NCBI GenBank assembly: GCA_037576195.1
Contig: CM075103.1
Coordinates: forward strand, 26,558,723 to 26,622,722
Reading direction: 5' to 3'
Origin: Phytoseiulus persimilis
Taxonomy: Eukaryota; Arthropoda; Arachnida; Mesostigmata; Phytoseiidae
Length of the DNA: 64,000 nucleotides
In this document: positions 11,809-24,026 of the stretch, one piece after another
Layout: each line of letters starts with the position of its first letter
Numbering within the stretch: the first letter of the stretch is position 1
Position numbers and translations under genes: made by a program
Notes under the pieces: generated by a model
Seen by the model: only the letters and a program-made list of their open reading frames with translations
Database searches by the model: none
What the model was told of the DNA's origin: nothing

Positions 11809-12173
11809 CTATATCCCCTTAGATATGCGAGCCGGATTCCGGAGACTAGCGCTCTGAGCTGAATTCCCACCAAGATCCCCATCCAGAATGTAGATGGGAG
11901 GAGTACGATCATCGACGACCATCCACAAGAAGCTTCCGGGAAGAGCTTCCCTGGATAGGAGCGGGACAGCTTCAGGATATCCTTGTGGCGTTGACAAACC
12001 ATCGTCGACGAGACGTGTTTGAAACTCGGAAATGTTTGGCAGAGCCGCCGACTCTCAGATAGTTAACTGATTTCACTTTCGAGCTTGTTGTCACCCGGGT
12101 TGTTACAGATCGAGGGGGTGGAAGCGGTCGCTGAAACACGTTCAAGAAACGTGTCGTTCGTATAACGCTTCCA
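11809..12173 (-). CDS. Candidate terminal two-exon coding segment, unknown protein
   Basis: Exon 12068-12173 is joined through an 86-base GT-AG intron (ATCA/GTTAAC to CCACAAG) in matching phase to exon 11809-11981, which ends in TAG. Together they encode about 92 residues. The first exon contains NDT, a possible N-glycosylation site. The second has a hydrophobic GSFLWMVVDD segment and a PPIYILDGDL run. First codon positions favour purines. Upstream of 12173 the frame turns Leu/Ser/Pro-rich and looks non-coding, so the upstream exon is unknown. Family not recognised. Confidence 0.3.
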
Positions 12174-12864
12174 CTTGGAAACGATGGACGAGCCAACTGC
12201 CGGCGCGCGAAAACAGGCCAACCGACAGAACGCGCGAGGGAGGCAGAGCGGGAGTGGAGCGGACAAAGCGACGGACAAACTGAGGGGAGTGTTGTGGCTG
12301 GTGAAGCTTAATTGAAACTTGAAAACCCCTAATGATGTTGCATGCGACAAGAGGCAATAGACGTCACTCTTCATTTGGCGCAAATATTATCGGAGCAGAC
12401 GCTCTCTCTCGAACAACGTTCTTCATTAACGGGCTGCTCAACCGACCGACCCGCCCGCCCGCTTGGACATCCTCGAGGTCTGAGGGGGCTGTATCGCAGG
12501 TATCGTCGAGCCGAGACGCTCTTGCGATGAGGGCCAGCTAGGTGTTCTCACTGTGGTCAACAAATGCGGCGATACCATCGTCCATGGTTAAGCTGCACGC
12601 AAAGTGCGAACGTGAAGGAAAAGACGGGTCAGTGGCACGTCTGTGAATCTTGTTGACGGTTAGGCGGCGATTACCCCTGCTCACATGCAAAACTCCCGCG
12701 GTCCGTGGCTCGCTCGCTCCCCACCGCTCACATGATCGAGCTCTGTCTCCGTCCTCCTTACAGTCGCCCACGCTCCCTCCGGCTGGCCGGAAAACTGCAT
12801 TAATGCTTGCGGCAAAGTTTACCTCAATTTGCATCTGGGCATCTGACTTCCTCACCTGGCAGGC

Positions 12865-12890
12865 GGGGGGAGGGGGGGGAGGGGACTGGG
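12865..12890 (+). repeat. G-rich tract with quadruplex potential
   Basis: Runs G6, G8, G4 and G3 are separated by one to three bases, which fits a four-run G-quadruplex pattern on the plus strand. Confidence 0.7.
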
Positions 12891-14617
12891 ACGCCTTCCA
12901 TATTCGAGCTATCCGTGCGTATGCTTAGAAAGCCTCTGCGGGACCTCGATAAGTTCCGTGTGAGTGAAGCGGGCGTTTCGCCATCGGTATACTATAAAGC
13001 GAGCACACGGCCCACGAACCTTTCCGGCCAGCTCCGCGGTCAGTCAAAGCTTCTCCGGAGGCTGAAATTCGAAAAACTCGTTTTGCAGCCCATTTCACTC
13101 AAAGAGTTCGGAGCGCATTGTTGAAGGGAATGGCACGCCGTCATCAGCCCAAACCAGGGTCTGGTATTTGTTGAGAGTCGGCAGCGGCGTTTTCAAATGG
13201 CGGAAAACAAAGGATTCAGTTCCCCTTGTTTGAATGCGAAGCACTCCTCACCCTCCTCGACACTATTGGGCTCGCTGCTCATTTTGGGATCTCCAGGGTT
13301 TGCCCCCGAATCCACCGGTGAAACTCGGATTCCGTTCCGGAGGGTCTCCCCAGGAACTATGTGAACTCCGTTCGGCGCCCCCGAGGGCCGACACACCCTG
13401 TCACGACTCCAGCATCCGCACGGCCATGCTCCCCCTTGGCCTTCGATTCCACTCCTGGGGCCTCTCTGTGGTGTTTTTTGCTCACTTCACAGTTGCTCTC
13501 ACTCCTATTGTTCAATAAGCTCGCTTGCCACCTGTGGGCAATCACATTGTTCGAACTTATAGATGGAAACCGGTCGCGCTTTCAACAGCGAACAAACCGA
13601 CGGATGGTGTTGACGTGTCCGGACCTGTTGTTGTCGTTACCATCGGCCTTTTTGTCATCGGACGTCGCGGTGACGGCGCTGGTGTTAAGACCGGGTTCCA
13701 AAGATTATCGAGCCCTCTTTTTGTTTTCGTACCCTGCCCGCCCTGCTTCCAGCAGCTCTTCTCCCAGCCTCGCCCTCTCGTTCTTCATCCAGTTTGGTCG
13801 TTGTGTGCCCAGAGGACCGCTTTCGACGGCGTCAATCCCCTCAGGAAGGCGTGTGAGGCAGAGGCAAAACGAGAGAGAAGAAGAATGAGGGAGCCGAACG
13901 TTGCCAGCATTCCAAACGCGTTCCAAGGCGCTGTGAGAAGCCAGTGTGCAACTATCCGGACGGGCCGCGGCCGAGAAAGACCGACCACTGAAGCAACCCC
14001 GGTCGCCTTCGAGTTCCCACACAGCCGGCCCCCTCTCACGGCGAAAGCAGCGTTTTCCTCCGGCGCGCTTCCTCCATCTAAGCCTATAAGCAGTTCAGTC
14101 AGTTTCGGCGTCACCAACCAGACTCCGGGCGAAAGCAGTCGGTCACGCGTCGTACGTTCGCACCTCTCGTCCTGTTTGCTTTTCCCTTGAAGTTCTTTTT
14201 TTCCGAGCCACTCGGTCGACTCCATGCCGTCCTATCTCCATGCCTCGGTTCGACAGTGGGCTTGTTCGACCCGTCGTCGTGCTCGCTACGCTACGCATCA
14301 ACTGGATCAAAGAAGAGGCCGAAGGGCGAGCTCCATGCGCCGCCGGAGGGAGAAATCGCGAATGCCTCCTGGCGACGATTAACAGAACTCGCCCTTTTCG
14401 CCCGCTTCTCCTTCAGTCTCAAACACACGAGCGTCGCCTGCCGGCTTGCTCCTTCTACTGCTGTCATGTTTTTAGCTGACGACCAGTTTGCTCGAGACGT
14501 GGTGAAGTGACACGATGCCGGCGCTGAAATGGCGTCCGAGGCATGCGTGTCGCATTGGAGGCATGCGAAGGTCACGTGGCACGTAGTATAGTTTTGACGC
14601 AAGCACGCGCGCCCGTG

Positions 14618-14634
14618 CATCCATCCATCCATCC
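14618..14634. repeat. (CATC)4 microsatellite
   Basis: Four perfect CATC units follow a CG-rich GCGCGCCCGTG segment. Confidence 0.9.
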
Positions 14635-17600
14635 AGCAGTCGTTCGGTCTGTCTGTCACCATCGCTGCATTCCTGCACCACAAACTTTGTTTCGCCATTT
14701 TCCTTCGGCGGCTGCTGCTGGAGTCGCGCCACTGAAAGCGAAGTATTCCGGCTTGCACGCTCTCCCCACCCAGAGTGCTAGGACCAACATCGTCAACTAC
14801 CGACCAACCGAGCAGGAACCGGCATGGAACTCGATGTTGAGAGCGATAGAGAGACTTTTGCCTGCATGACTTCGTTGTTACCCGAGCTGAAGTTTGCTGT
14901 CGCCAAGGAGGCCAACTTCGATGACTTGGATTCCACCTGCCCCCAAACTTGCCCGCGTCCGTCGCCCCTTGTGTCGGATTCTTCTATTCATCACTTTCTT
15001 GTTCTTCCTCCCGCAAGCCTCGAATCTCGGTAGCCGTTCTTTGCATGCGGCTCCCCCTGAACCTCAGTCGAGGCTCGGGGCCCTCTAGGTCGACCGCCGC
15101 TAATTAAATATGAATCAGCTCCTCCTACAGACTCCAACATCTGCAGTGTTTTTATTAACCTCGCCCCCTGCTTTCTTTTCCGTTTCGCCCCACTCGTCAT
15201 TGCTCCGCCCCTCCGGGGCCTTTCGTTCAAGCGGGCGTTCTTTTATCCGAGATTGCAACTCAGCGATTCCGTTCCGCATGCTCATCGGACCCTTGACGGA
15301 TTATCTCGATCTGCGGTAACAATAATGCGATGCGATGAACCTCTGCGAATGTTCGTTTTTCCGGAACGATCGTGTAGTCCGCGAGGCGACGAGCCCCGCG
15401 AGCCCTGACCGCACGGTTTCACCCTGCTTCTGGAAATATATCGAATCTACGTCGGAATCCAAGCATTTGCCCTGCCAACGCTTGGCAGGAAAAAACTCTG
15501 GATCGGACGGACGAGCATGCCGGAAGGAGCAAGTTTAGCGAGAGGGGGAGAGCTCAGCCACGAGGGGAGAGCTCAGTCACGAGGGGCGAGCTGCGAACAA
15601 ACTGTTTACGAACTGTTAACGCTTCGTCGGCTCTCCCCCGCTCTCGGCATGGAAACTAGTAGAGCAAGAACAGGGTCCAGCTAACTCCAGAGGCTACGAA
15701 ACTCTTCTCTTCGTTCTTTTGAACTCCTCTGCGGCTTCCTTCCGGTAAACTTATCGTGGTACTTGTGCCAGGGCTACAATAGATGGAGGAACGAGTCGAC
15801 GATTGCAACGGGTCGACGAGGCGCTTGCAAGCGGCGTGACAGCGAGGTCCATTCATGGATATCTCGTCCGTGATCAGTCGATTCCGCCCGTTGAAAATCC
15901 GATACAGAAGCGATCAGATCACAGAACTCCAAATGTTTCGCGGAGTCGATCAATTCGAGCCTCCCTCGTTCTATTTTGATCACTGCACAGGAGGTTGACC
16001 ACTGTCTCCTACACGTATGGGGAGAAGTACTCAAAGGACCTCCGTGAAAACATCGTGGGTCTTTTTTGATCAACGAACGTCTCTGAGAGGGGAGAAGAGG
16101 CTGTGCTACTGAAGGAATGAGGAGAAGCCCAAGTGGGGCAGAGCTAGGGCTGAAATGCCCCGTGACGGACCTATTAGCTCCGAGATTCGAGTTCGAGCCC
16201 GGACTGAAAACAAGGATCTGTGCCGACGTCACCCATCAAGTGGGTCAGCCGTCGAGTTCTCCGTCTGGGTCGTTTTGGAACTTCGACCCGAAAATTCATT
16301 GCGCCCAACGGAGAAGCTCAAGCTGAATAGGTTAATTCCATCGGGAGTCCGATCGTGGAGTATTGAATTGGTCGAGAACTGTGTCCTGTACCATGGAGTA
16401 ATTGTGATAAATCAAAGGAATATATGACTCATTCCGGAATTCCGACGAAGAGAGCAACATTGGCCGCTGTTGGCCTCGTAGGTGATAGCTACGGTGCTGG
16501 CGGATCCATGGTCGCAACAAAGTGGCTATGAATCTTTGGCGCTGGAGGTCAGGTTTGCATTTTCTCCTCTCCTCCCCACGTTTCCGTGTTGTTCAGCGCT
16601 CTGTGCCTCGTACCCTCTGTTTGTGGTAGTCTGCCTCTACTCCTCTCTAGAAAAGGTCCGCTTCTCGGAGAACGAAACGCAAAGCAGGCTCTCAAAGCAT
16701 CGAGCGCACAAACTCCACCACAGCAGATACACAAGTGACAGTTCGACAAATTACTCCGAGTCCTGTCCTTTTCCCCGTCTGGTGAACAAAAACTGAGAGG
16801 AGGACGAGGCGGCAAAGATGTCAAATTTCGCTCCGCGGTGGGTGTTCAATCGGACCGATCTCGATCGCGGCTCATCAATCGACGCATGCCTCGACGCTGA
16901 ATGTCTTCCACCTCAGATATTTCTCTATCCCTCCTTTCTACGACGACGCTAGCCGTCGCGCTCTTCCCGATGTAACCGGAAGTTGGTTCCCGTATGTAGG
17001 ATTTGCGTGCACGAAAGGTCGATTCGTAGAAACGGAATTTGGAGGGAAGTTCGCAGGGGGGATGAAACTGACTTCATCTCCCGTTTGAACGGTTGGTGCC
17101 ATCTTCGAAGTTCGGCGCCATCTTTGAAGTTCGGCTATCTTTCTGAATCCGTGTTTTCGCGGAGCTAATTGTGAGGATCATTGAGCTCCCACGATGGCTC
17201 GAGTCGTTCCCTCCTGGTGCCGGTTTGAAGTGGATTCTTGCCAAGATTTCAGAAACGAGACAGAGCGGCTGACTTCCAGTACATACTAGTCTCGCAATCA
17301 AGACTCGACGGCGGTTCCAAGGAAAACGACCCCAAGGATGAGCTCTGTGCGGTTCGAGGCAAATCGTGTATGCACCTCGCGGCAAAGTGTGTCCGACAAA
17401 AAAAACGGAGGTTCCCGGTAGATTTCGTTCGTTGATCGATCCCGGGACCAGCATCATCCTCGCCCTCACTGACCGACAGAGAACGAGACGATTCGACGTC
17501 ATCTACATTCCCACCAACTATTGAGAGTCCAGATAGATCCTCGGGATGTCACTCTACAACGAAGAGAAGTCCCATATTGACCTCCCTGAAGCGTACTCGG

Positions 17601-19667
17601 AACATTGTCGAGATACTGGTGAAGGTATGGATCAGACCGAAATCGGGAGGTTGTTACTTGGACGTCCGGATGCTTACACTTCATGATGCTCACCACTCCT
17701 CGGCCGCGTTTGATGTAGGAAATACGTGAAGCGTCGGGGTACCTGGATTCTGATTCCCGCTCCTGAAGGGAGGATAAGACAGGGTAACGAAAACTGACGC
17801 GATGAACGCGCCTGCCAGCACCGGTTTTTGTTTGGGAACCCAGTCGTTCTCGAAACTGAGAGTCGAAACCGGAGTCGGACCGGAGCCTCGACGGATCAGG
17901 GAACTGACACGTATTTCCTTTACATTCCTCGCGAACTAACTCCCCGAAGCATCTTTCAACACCCAGCTGGTCGCTCGCGCGCGTCGCCGCCCCCATGAGC
18001 GCGACTGGAGCCCAGCAGACTTGCAAACTGCTTTGCGCACACCCGTATCGCGTGGGTTCAGCGACCGCACCACTCTTGAACTGTCTGCTGAGAATTCTGG
18101 AAATGATCATTCCGGAGCGGAGAGAACGAAAGCGGTAGCTGAAACTCTTGAGTCTCACATTTGAGTGAGTAAACAGGTGATCGAGGACAAGGAAAACTCT
18201 CTCATGGGGAGGGAGAGCATCCATTGGAAACTTTGCAAGAATCTCCCTCCTCTTCCTTTGCTTGCTCGAGACTGTGAGATAATTTCAAACTTGGACGGTG
18301 AAGGAATGAGAGTGGGACGACACAGAAACAGGAAAAGCGTTTGCGGGAATAGGGGCCGGAAGGCAGCAATGAAGAGGGCAGATGAAGGGGAAATGTTTAT
18401 AGCTTCAAGAGAGGGATCATCGGGAGGCAACGAGCGGAAACCGGCTTTTGTTCTCGAGGGCGAATCGGGGAGATCCTTCGCTGCTTCAGACGACCAAGAG
18501 AATATTTCTCTTTTTCTCCGTTTACTAATGGCGTTTCGATCCTTTTGACGCTCGTCTTGCTTTCCACGAGGCACCGTCCTTGCTCACTTCTCTTTCACTT
18601 ATTTCCCTGCCCTTGCGGAGCACAACGGGAAGCTTGCGTTAAGTTGAATTGCCGCGGCGAGCCCTGTCACCGGGAATGACTTGAGCCCTCGCGCGCGTTC
18701 CTCGGTTCCTTCCATTGTTAGCGAGGTGGGCGAATCCATCCGTTTCGGAGTAAGTTTTCGAGTTTGCCAGCACGGAAGCAACTTCATCACCATGAGGCGT
18801 GGACCCTGCCTAATCGTTTTCAAACATACTCTTCCTTGACATCAAGTTCATCATCCCTCTCAACTGCGGCGTTTGTCTATTGAACCACCGAATCATCGCC
18901 GAGCGAGCGCTTTATTACGCCAGGGAAGTCATGGAGCCGAACCACATCCGCATTATCTTCATAAGCCCGAAATCCTCCGAGTTTCTGAGGAACGCCAAGC
19001 TTTCTACCCCGCATCGAAGCGATGCGTCGCGATTTCAGATCCTCACAGAAGAGCGGTATGCACACTCTGCTTGAGAAACATCCCCGATCTAGTATAGGCA
19101 GCCTTGGGAATGAGTTCCGACGTCAGTGACTCTGGTTTCCCCTCAAGTCGAATCGATGATCTTAGCGGGGAATCACGTGTCGGAGCTTCGAATCTCGAGA
19201 AAAATCAAGACGCGGAGTTCGGGAACGTCTGGCTGTTCTGATGAAGCACCTTTTATGATCTCACGTCGGCATCTGTTAGCCGATCCCACATAGCATTCGT
19301 TTCGCTATCATGAGAATTGAAATTAGAAATGTCTGAAGGTTCTGAGGGATGGCGCCCAACGTTCCGAGATGCCATTTTCGGAGATTTCGACATCGCTGAC
19401 CGTCGGTTGGAACGTTTTGGATTCATGGGTTTGTCCCACGTGGACAAAAAGCCGCTGAACCAGAGCTCAACGAGGTTCGAACAAGAAATCGACAGACAGG
19501 GGAAGCATTAGCCCGGATTCTTTCCACGCAATTCCGTCTGTGTAGAACGGAAACCATGGCTGACTGACCTTCGGCTAATTACCTCCAGTGAGCAAGCGGG
19601 GTTGACAGTTGGCTTGTCCGACAATTCAATCTGAATAAACGAGCGGCTGAGAGAGCAGACAGAAAGA

Positions 19668-19679
19668 GGGGGGGGGGGG
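19668..19679. repeat. G12 homopolymer
   Basis: Twelve G follow a purine-rich GAGAGAGCAGACAGAAAGA segment. Confidence 0.9.
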
Positions 19680-22600
19680 TAGGTCGCAAACGGACGGGTG
19701 GATGAATGAATAAACGAATTAAAGAACCTCCTCCCTACCCACCGGTGGTCCAGCGCAGGCAGGTAGGCAGACATTGTGGAACACACAGAAGCGATCCACA
19801 GCGAGAGCAGCGACGTTTCCCTCCGTAAGCCCGATCCGCCAGCGACGGTTGGCCTCGTCGGTTGAACACTTTTGTGTCGGTCACACAACCCGTTTTTAAA
19901 AACAGGTGGCTGACGATGTGCAGGGCTCTGCTCTGTTGCCGAAACCCTGGCTCGAATATTCATCACGTTGCAGCCCCGCTCGCCTCTCTGTTGAAAGTTC
20001 CCAGAGGAAGCCCTTGCGGATTATTTCCGTTGGAATTCTCGTCCGCTGGAAGCTCCTCGCAAAGCGCTCCGCGGCGGCGAACCCTGTTCACCAACGGGCG
20101 GCAGTGAGGTCACTGGTCTGACCCGCAAGCGTCGGTTCCTGTTCACCGCGCCGCCGCAGCGTTCATCCTGCGTTCTGCCGAACTCCAGCTCCGTTCTCTT
20201 ACGCAGGGTGGCCCGTTCATGCTGATTGTGATTCGATGATAACTAAGCTGTCCTGTTTGCTGTCAATCCTTTCATTACTCAGACGGAGCAGTCACCCGAC
20301 TAAGCAACCGAGTCCCGCTCCCCGTCGAGCCATGAGGAATAGACGATTGGAGAGGCATGTGCGGAAAGACAAAAAAGTACAGGCCCAACGAGAGGAAAAG
20401 AAAGGAGCGCGGGACGGGGTCGGCTGTGGGGACGGAGAGGAATAAAAGACTACGGCCCGAGGAACGAAGCTCCTGAAAGAGTCCTACACGGACGCACAAG
20501 CCGGAGGAGACACCGTCCCGTATCTGCGGGTTTTACCTTTTTCTCTCCTGTTCCTGTGTCTTTTCGACAGCGGGCTGTATTCCTCCCTTCCTATTGTTTA
20601 TGCCTTAACGATCCGGCGGAGGCGTGTCGCGAGCAGACGCTTTTTCGCCCGGCTCTCCAATTTACGGATCGGGACCGAACTCATCCCAGCTGAGAGAAAA
20701 AGAATAACCACTGTAGGGAGTCTCGTGCTTCTGGAGGGGAGTCGCTGCGTATCGGAGGAAAGCCGTTGAGACTCCAAAGGAGAGCCATCAGCTGTGGGGT
20801 CAGGTGAGGACGGCGGGGGAGGGGGCCGGAGGATAACGGTGCGGAATTCGCCGCTGCGAGCATGTGCGTGTGCCAGCTCTACGGACGACAAAAGAAGCAA
20901 AGAGTGCGCTTTGCTGACGGTGGCTGTGGTTGGTGCCATTGTTTGATAAATTGCTACTCTACCTTCCCACTAGCTGCTGCTGCTCTCGCCGCCCTGGGCG
21001 AGATTTTCCATTTCAGGGAAGGGGAGAAGCGAGGATGTACACCAAAGCTCGCCGTCCTCGACCAGCGCCGACTGGAGCGGCGCTTGTCCCCAAATACCTC
21101 CAGGGGAGTCCGCCCGCTTGCTCGCCATCTAGCTCGTCGCCGATTCATTGTGATAGCCCACGCTCTCGGTCGCATCTTTTTTCAGGCAAAATCAACTCAT
21201 GGTGATGCTTGCGGTCGATGGTAAAATGCGGCGGGCCAGCTCACAGATGGGAAAAGCAGTTTCACGGTTTTTGTCATCAAGCTCTCGAAACTCGCAAAAT
21301 TCGGTTGTTTGAATCGCTCCACCTTTGATCACGCATCGAGTGCTGAGCCGACAACATGCGAATCGGCGAGGGACGAGGGAGATAAGCGGGATGCGATCAC
21401 TCAGCCATTTTCCAGACGCCGAAACGCCTGGATATTCCTGGGTTTTCTCCCAGAATCCCCATCTGGTTCGCATTTGTTCTCTCTCGACGACGGATTAGCG
21501 TCTCGAACCCGGCCTTGGGAGCTCTCGCTCGCACTCCTTGTTCTTCGTGACCTCCGCAGGACGGTGCTCGCGAGAGAGCTGAGCACGAACCGGGGCGTTT
21601 CCAAGTTCGGCTGAACGATTCCGGGGCTGCATAACAGCCTTAAGGCGATGAGATGGACGTGAGGAACACGGGTTCGTATGAAGGGCGGTCGAGGGGCACC
21701 GTCAGCAAAGAAGGGGATGGGGCCACTGAGGCTCAGGTGGCTGAGACGCCTCCTCACTTGTCGATTAGCCAATTAGAAGGATTTAGTGAAGGAGTGACCA
21801 AGCAAGCGCCCGACCGAGCAACCGGCAGGAGGACCGGTCAGGAGAACGACGCTGAAGGCAAAGCAGGCGGCTAACAGCATGGACAACACGAGGTGGTTGG
21901 AGGAATGGAGGAGGAGAGAGAGCGCGGGAGAGAAAACTGGCCGTGCTGTTAAGCCTTCGAGAGACCGACCACTAAGCCGAGGAGGATCGGCATCATTTAT
22001 TAAGAACGCCATCTCATAGCCCGCTCCTGTCCTCTTATCCGCCTGCTTCCGAGCCGGCCTTCGACAACCTGAACCTCCCCCGAAGCCCTCAACAGCTGAT
22101 GAAGGCATCAGCAGCAGAGGGCCTTGTTGTAATTAGCCGCTACCGGTACGAAGCCTGCGAGACGAGCAGCCCGGGACAAAGAAACAAGCAAAGCCAAGGT
22201 CTACACAGGACAGGCCGTCTTCTCTCAGGCGTCCTGCGAGAAACGAGCGAGGAGCTCAGGGGCTCTAATTTGCGAACAGCAACAACGAACAGCGTTTTAC
22301 TGCGAATTCGAAGCGGCGTGGTCAACGACGGGGGGTCAATGACCGCGCCTCGTCACACGAAACAGTCCAAGGAAGCAGGAGAAAGAGAGCGACAGATGAA
22401 ACTCCAGCGGGAAATCGCGTGTTCACCGATTGATAGGCATACCCGTCGAAATGCCTGTCCTGCGTCTATCCGGGACTTCCGTCCCATGGTGGGTTACAAC
22501 GGTGGGAAAACCTGTTCGTCGAATTTCTCAACCTCTCGGAAAGTCCCTGCCTGTTGGAGATTGCCCTCCAATTAGGTCCTTCGCGCGACTCTCGCGGGCT

Positions 22601-22845
22601 CCAGGGCTGGAGCGGAGTTTCTATTTCTCTTCATTTTGACCTCAGAGATCCTGTTGTTAGTTCTCAGCTCTCGTAAACCTCTGCAATCACAGGGTTCCGC
22701 TGAGTCGCTCCGAAAGCACGGAAATCTCGCTGCTCGCAGAGATCCGGTCTTTCCACTCCGGTTCGGACAAGCTGATGATATGTATATAGAAGTCTCCGTT
22801 GTGAAGACACGTAGAATTCTACCCCGGCTCTACCAGACTGGTTAG

Positions 22846-22871
22846 TTGGGTCGTTGGTCGGTCGGTCGGGT
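22846..22871. repeat. (GGTC)n imperfect tetranucleotide repeat
   Basis: GGTCGTTGGTCGGTCGGTCGG follows GGTTAGTTG. This is one of several related tetranucleotide tracts across the window. Confidence 0.75.
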
Positions 22872-23004
22872 AGCTCCTTCCTCACAGAAAGAGTTTGTCT
22901 GCAAAAGATTTATCCCGTGAGGCGTGGCAAAATATCCTGGCGAGAGGGACTGGCGGTAGCAGGAAGACCACAGCCAGGACCACCGGCAGTAGCAGCAGCT
23001 CCAG

Positions 23005-23036
23005 GCGAGCGAACGAAAGAACGAACGAGCAAGCGA
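23005..23036. repeat. (GAAC/GAGC)n imperfect tetranucleotide repeat
   Basis: Units GCGA, GCGA, ACGA, AAGA, ACGA, ACGA, GCAA, GCGA follow each other in register. Confidence 0.75.
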
Positions 23037-23514
23037 CAGGACTTCATTAAACACACTCCCTTACTCTCCTTTCTCCACGGCTCAGCAGCTAAACGCTCGA
23101 GTTTAGTCTCAAGTGGTTGCACTGAGGAGTTCTTCAGTCTGAGGTCGACGTTAATTCAGCTCCTGCTGCAGCGCTGCCGCCAGCCGGGATGCGACGAGAC
23201 GCACCGTCTTTTATGTCACGACTCTTGAGTTACCGGACAATTTGACGTAGGCAGGGGGATGCAAGAACAGTCCGGGAAGCTTTCCTCGCTCCGTCTAACG
23301 AATGCCGTTGTCGGTTGCTGCCCAGCGGTCTTGCCAACAACAGTTGGGTCTGCCAGCAACAAATCATAATCAATTTTTTTCCGACTGAAATCCCCACTGG
23401 TTTTCCGGCGTGCACGCTTCTCCCTTCTCTCTCAACATAAATGCAGCCAGCGTTTCATTCAGCTCTCGAGTGAGGGAACGAATGATCTCCACAGCTGAGA
23501 CTAGAGAATTTTAC

Positions 23515-24026
23515 TAGGAGAATCGAGCCTCTCCGCGCGAGGCTTTTCGAGGACGTGGGCGTGCTATGACCAGGATCTGGAAAATACTCCCAGTTGAAAA
23601 CCGGCGTAGACTTCCGCACAGGGCTGCGGATGGCTTTGCTCAGCTCGTTCTGAAAAATTGATATCGCCAAGGCTCGCAAGATTCTAATTGAAATGCAGGG
23701 TTTCATGTGTTATCTCATTGTGATATCGGGTCGTCGATGCGAGGTAGCCATGAAATGCTGCTGTCAAGGAGATCTTCTAACCTGATTTTCCTCCATCTCT
23801 TGCAGGTAAGACAAGCTCACCGGCCTCAGGTCGCCCAGCGTGTTCCGGATCCATCCGGAGTCCTCATGAGCGAATCGTGTCGGAGTACACACGCGCAGTA
23901 GTACAGTAGGGTGCCATGTTGTTGGTCCAACCGGGAAGCGCATGAAACGCAGACGAACAGGTTGCTGCGCCTGTTTCCAGAACTCCACCGGCTCAAAGTT
24001 TGTATCAGCTTCGTAATCCATGGGGG
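23515..24026 (-). CDS. Candidate internal exon pair with an NWEYF motif; possibly chitinase-like
   Basis: Exon 23821-24026 starts after a GATTCTCAG acceptor and ends at a GTGAGC donor. A 171-base intron with a good acceptor (CAATTTTTCAG) leads in matching phase to exon 23515-23649, which ends at a GTAAAA donor. Together they give about 113 codons. The second exon reads FQNELSKAIR just before and at its start, then STPVFNWEYF. That resembles helix 3 and strand 4 of family 18 glycoside hydrolases, where the hallmark is DGxDxDWEYP, with Glu as proton donor. The two upstream aspartates are absent, so an enzyme is unlikely. This is pattern resemblance only; the first exon shows no recognised motif. 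First and last exons not found. Confidence 0.3.

Larger units (their letters stand above)
12174..18200. other. Large stretch with no supported gene
   Basis: Minus-strand frames at 15774-16232 and 17499-18224 and plus-strand frames at 13361-14190 are long but carry no recognised domain and no phase-consistent splice chain that I could confirm. Visible sequence features are a G-rich tract at 12865-12890, a TATAAAG at about 12992 without a convincing downstream start, and a CATC microsatellite at 14618-14634. Short tandem GAGAGCTCAG units occur near 15550-15590. Confidence 0.3.
18201..23514. other. No supported gene; simple-sequence rich
   Basis: Open frames up to about 158 codons occur on both strands without splice support. 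The region contains a G12 run at 19668-19679, CCG/ACCG-type tetranucleotide sequence at 21795-21835 and 22846-22871, and a GAAC-type tract at 23005-23036. Confidence 0.35.

Noticed and set aside
13525-14190. 221-codon plus-strand ORF
   Set aside because: Pro/Ser/Arg-rich with overlapping frames of similar length; no splice or domain support.
17499-18224. 241-codon minus-strand ORF
   Set aside because: Low-complexity Arg/Ser content, no domain and no phase-consistent splice sites.
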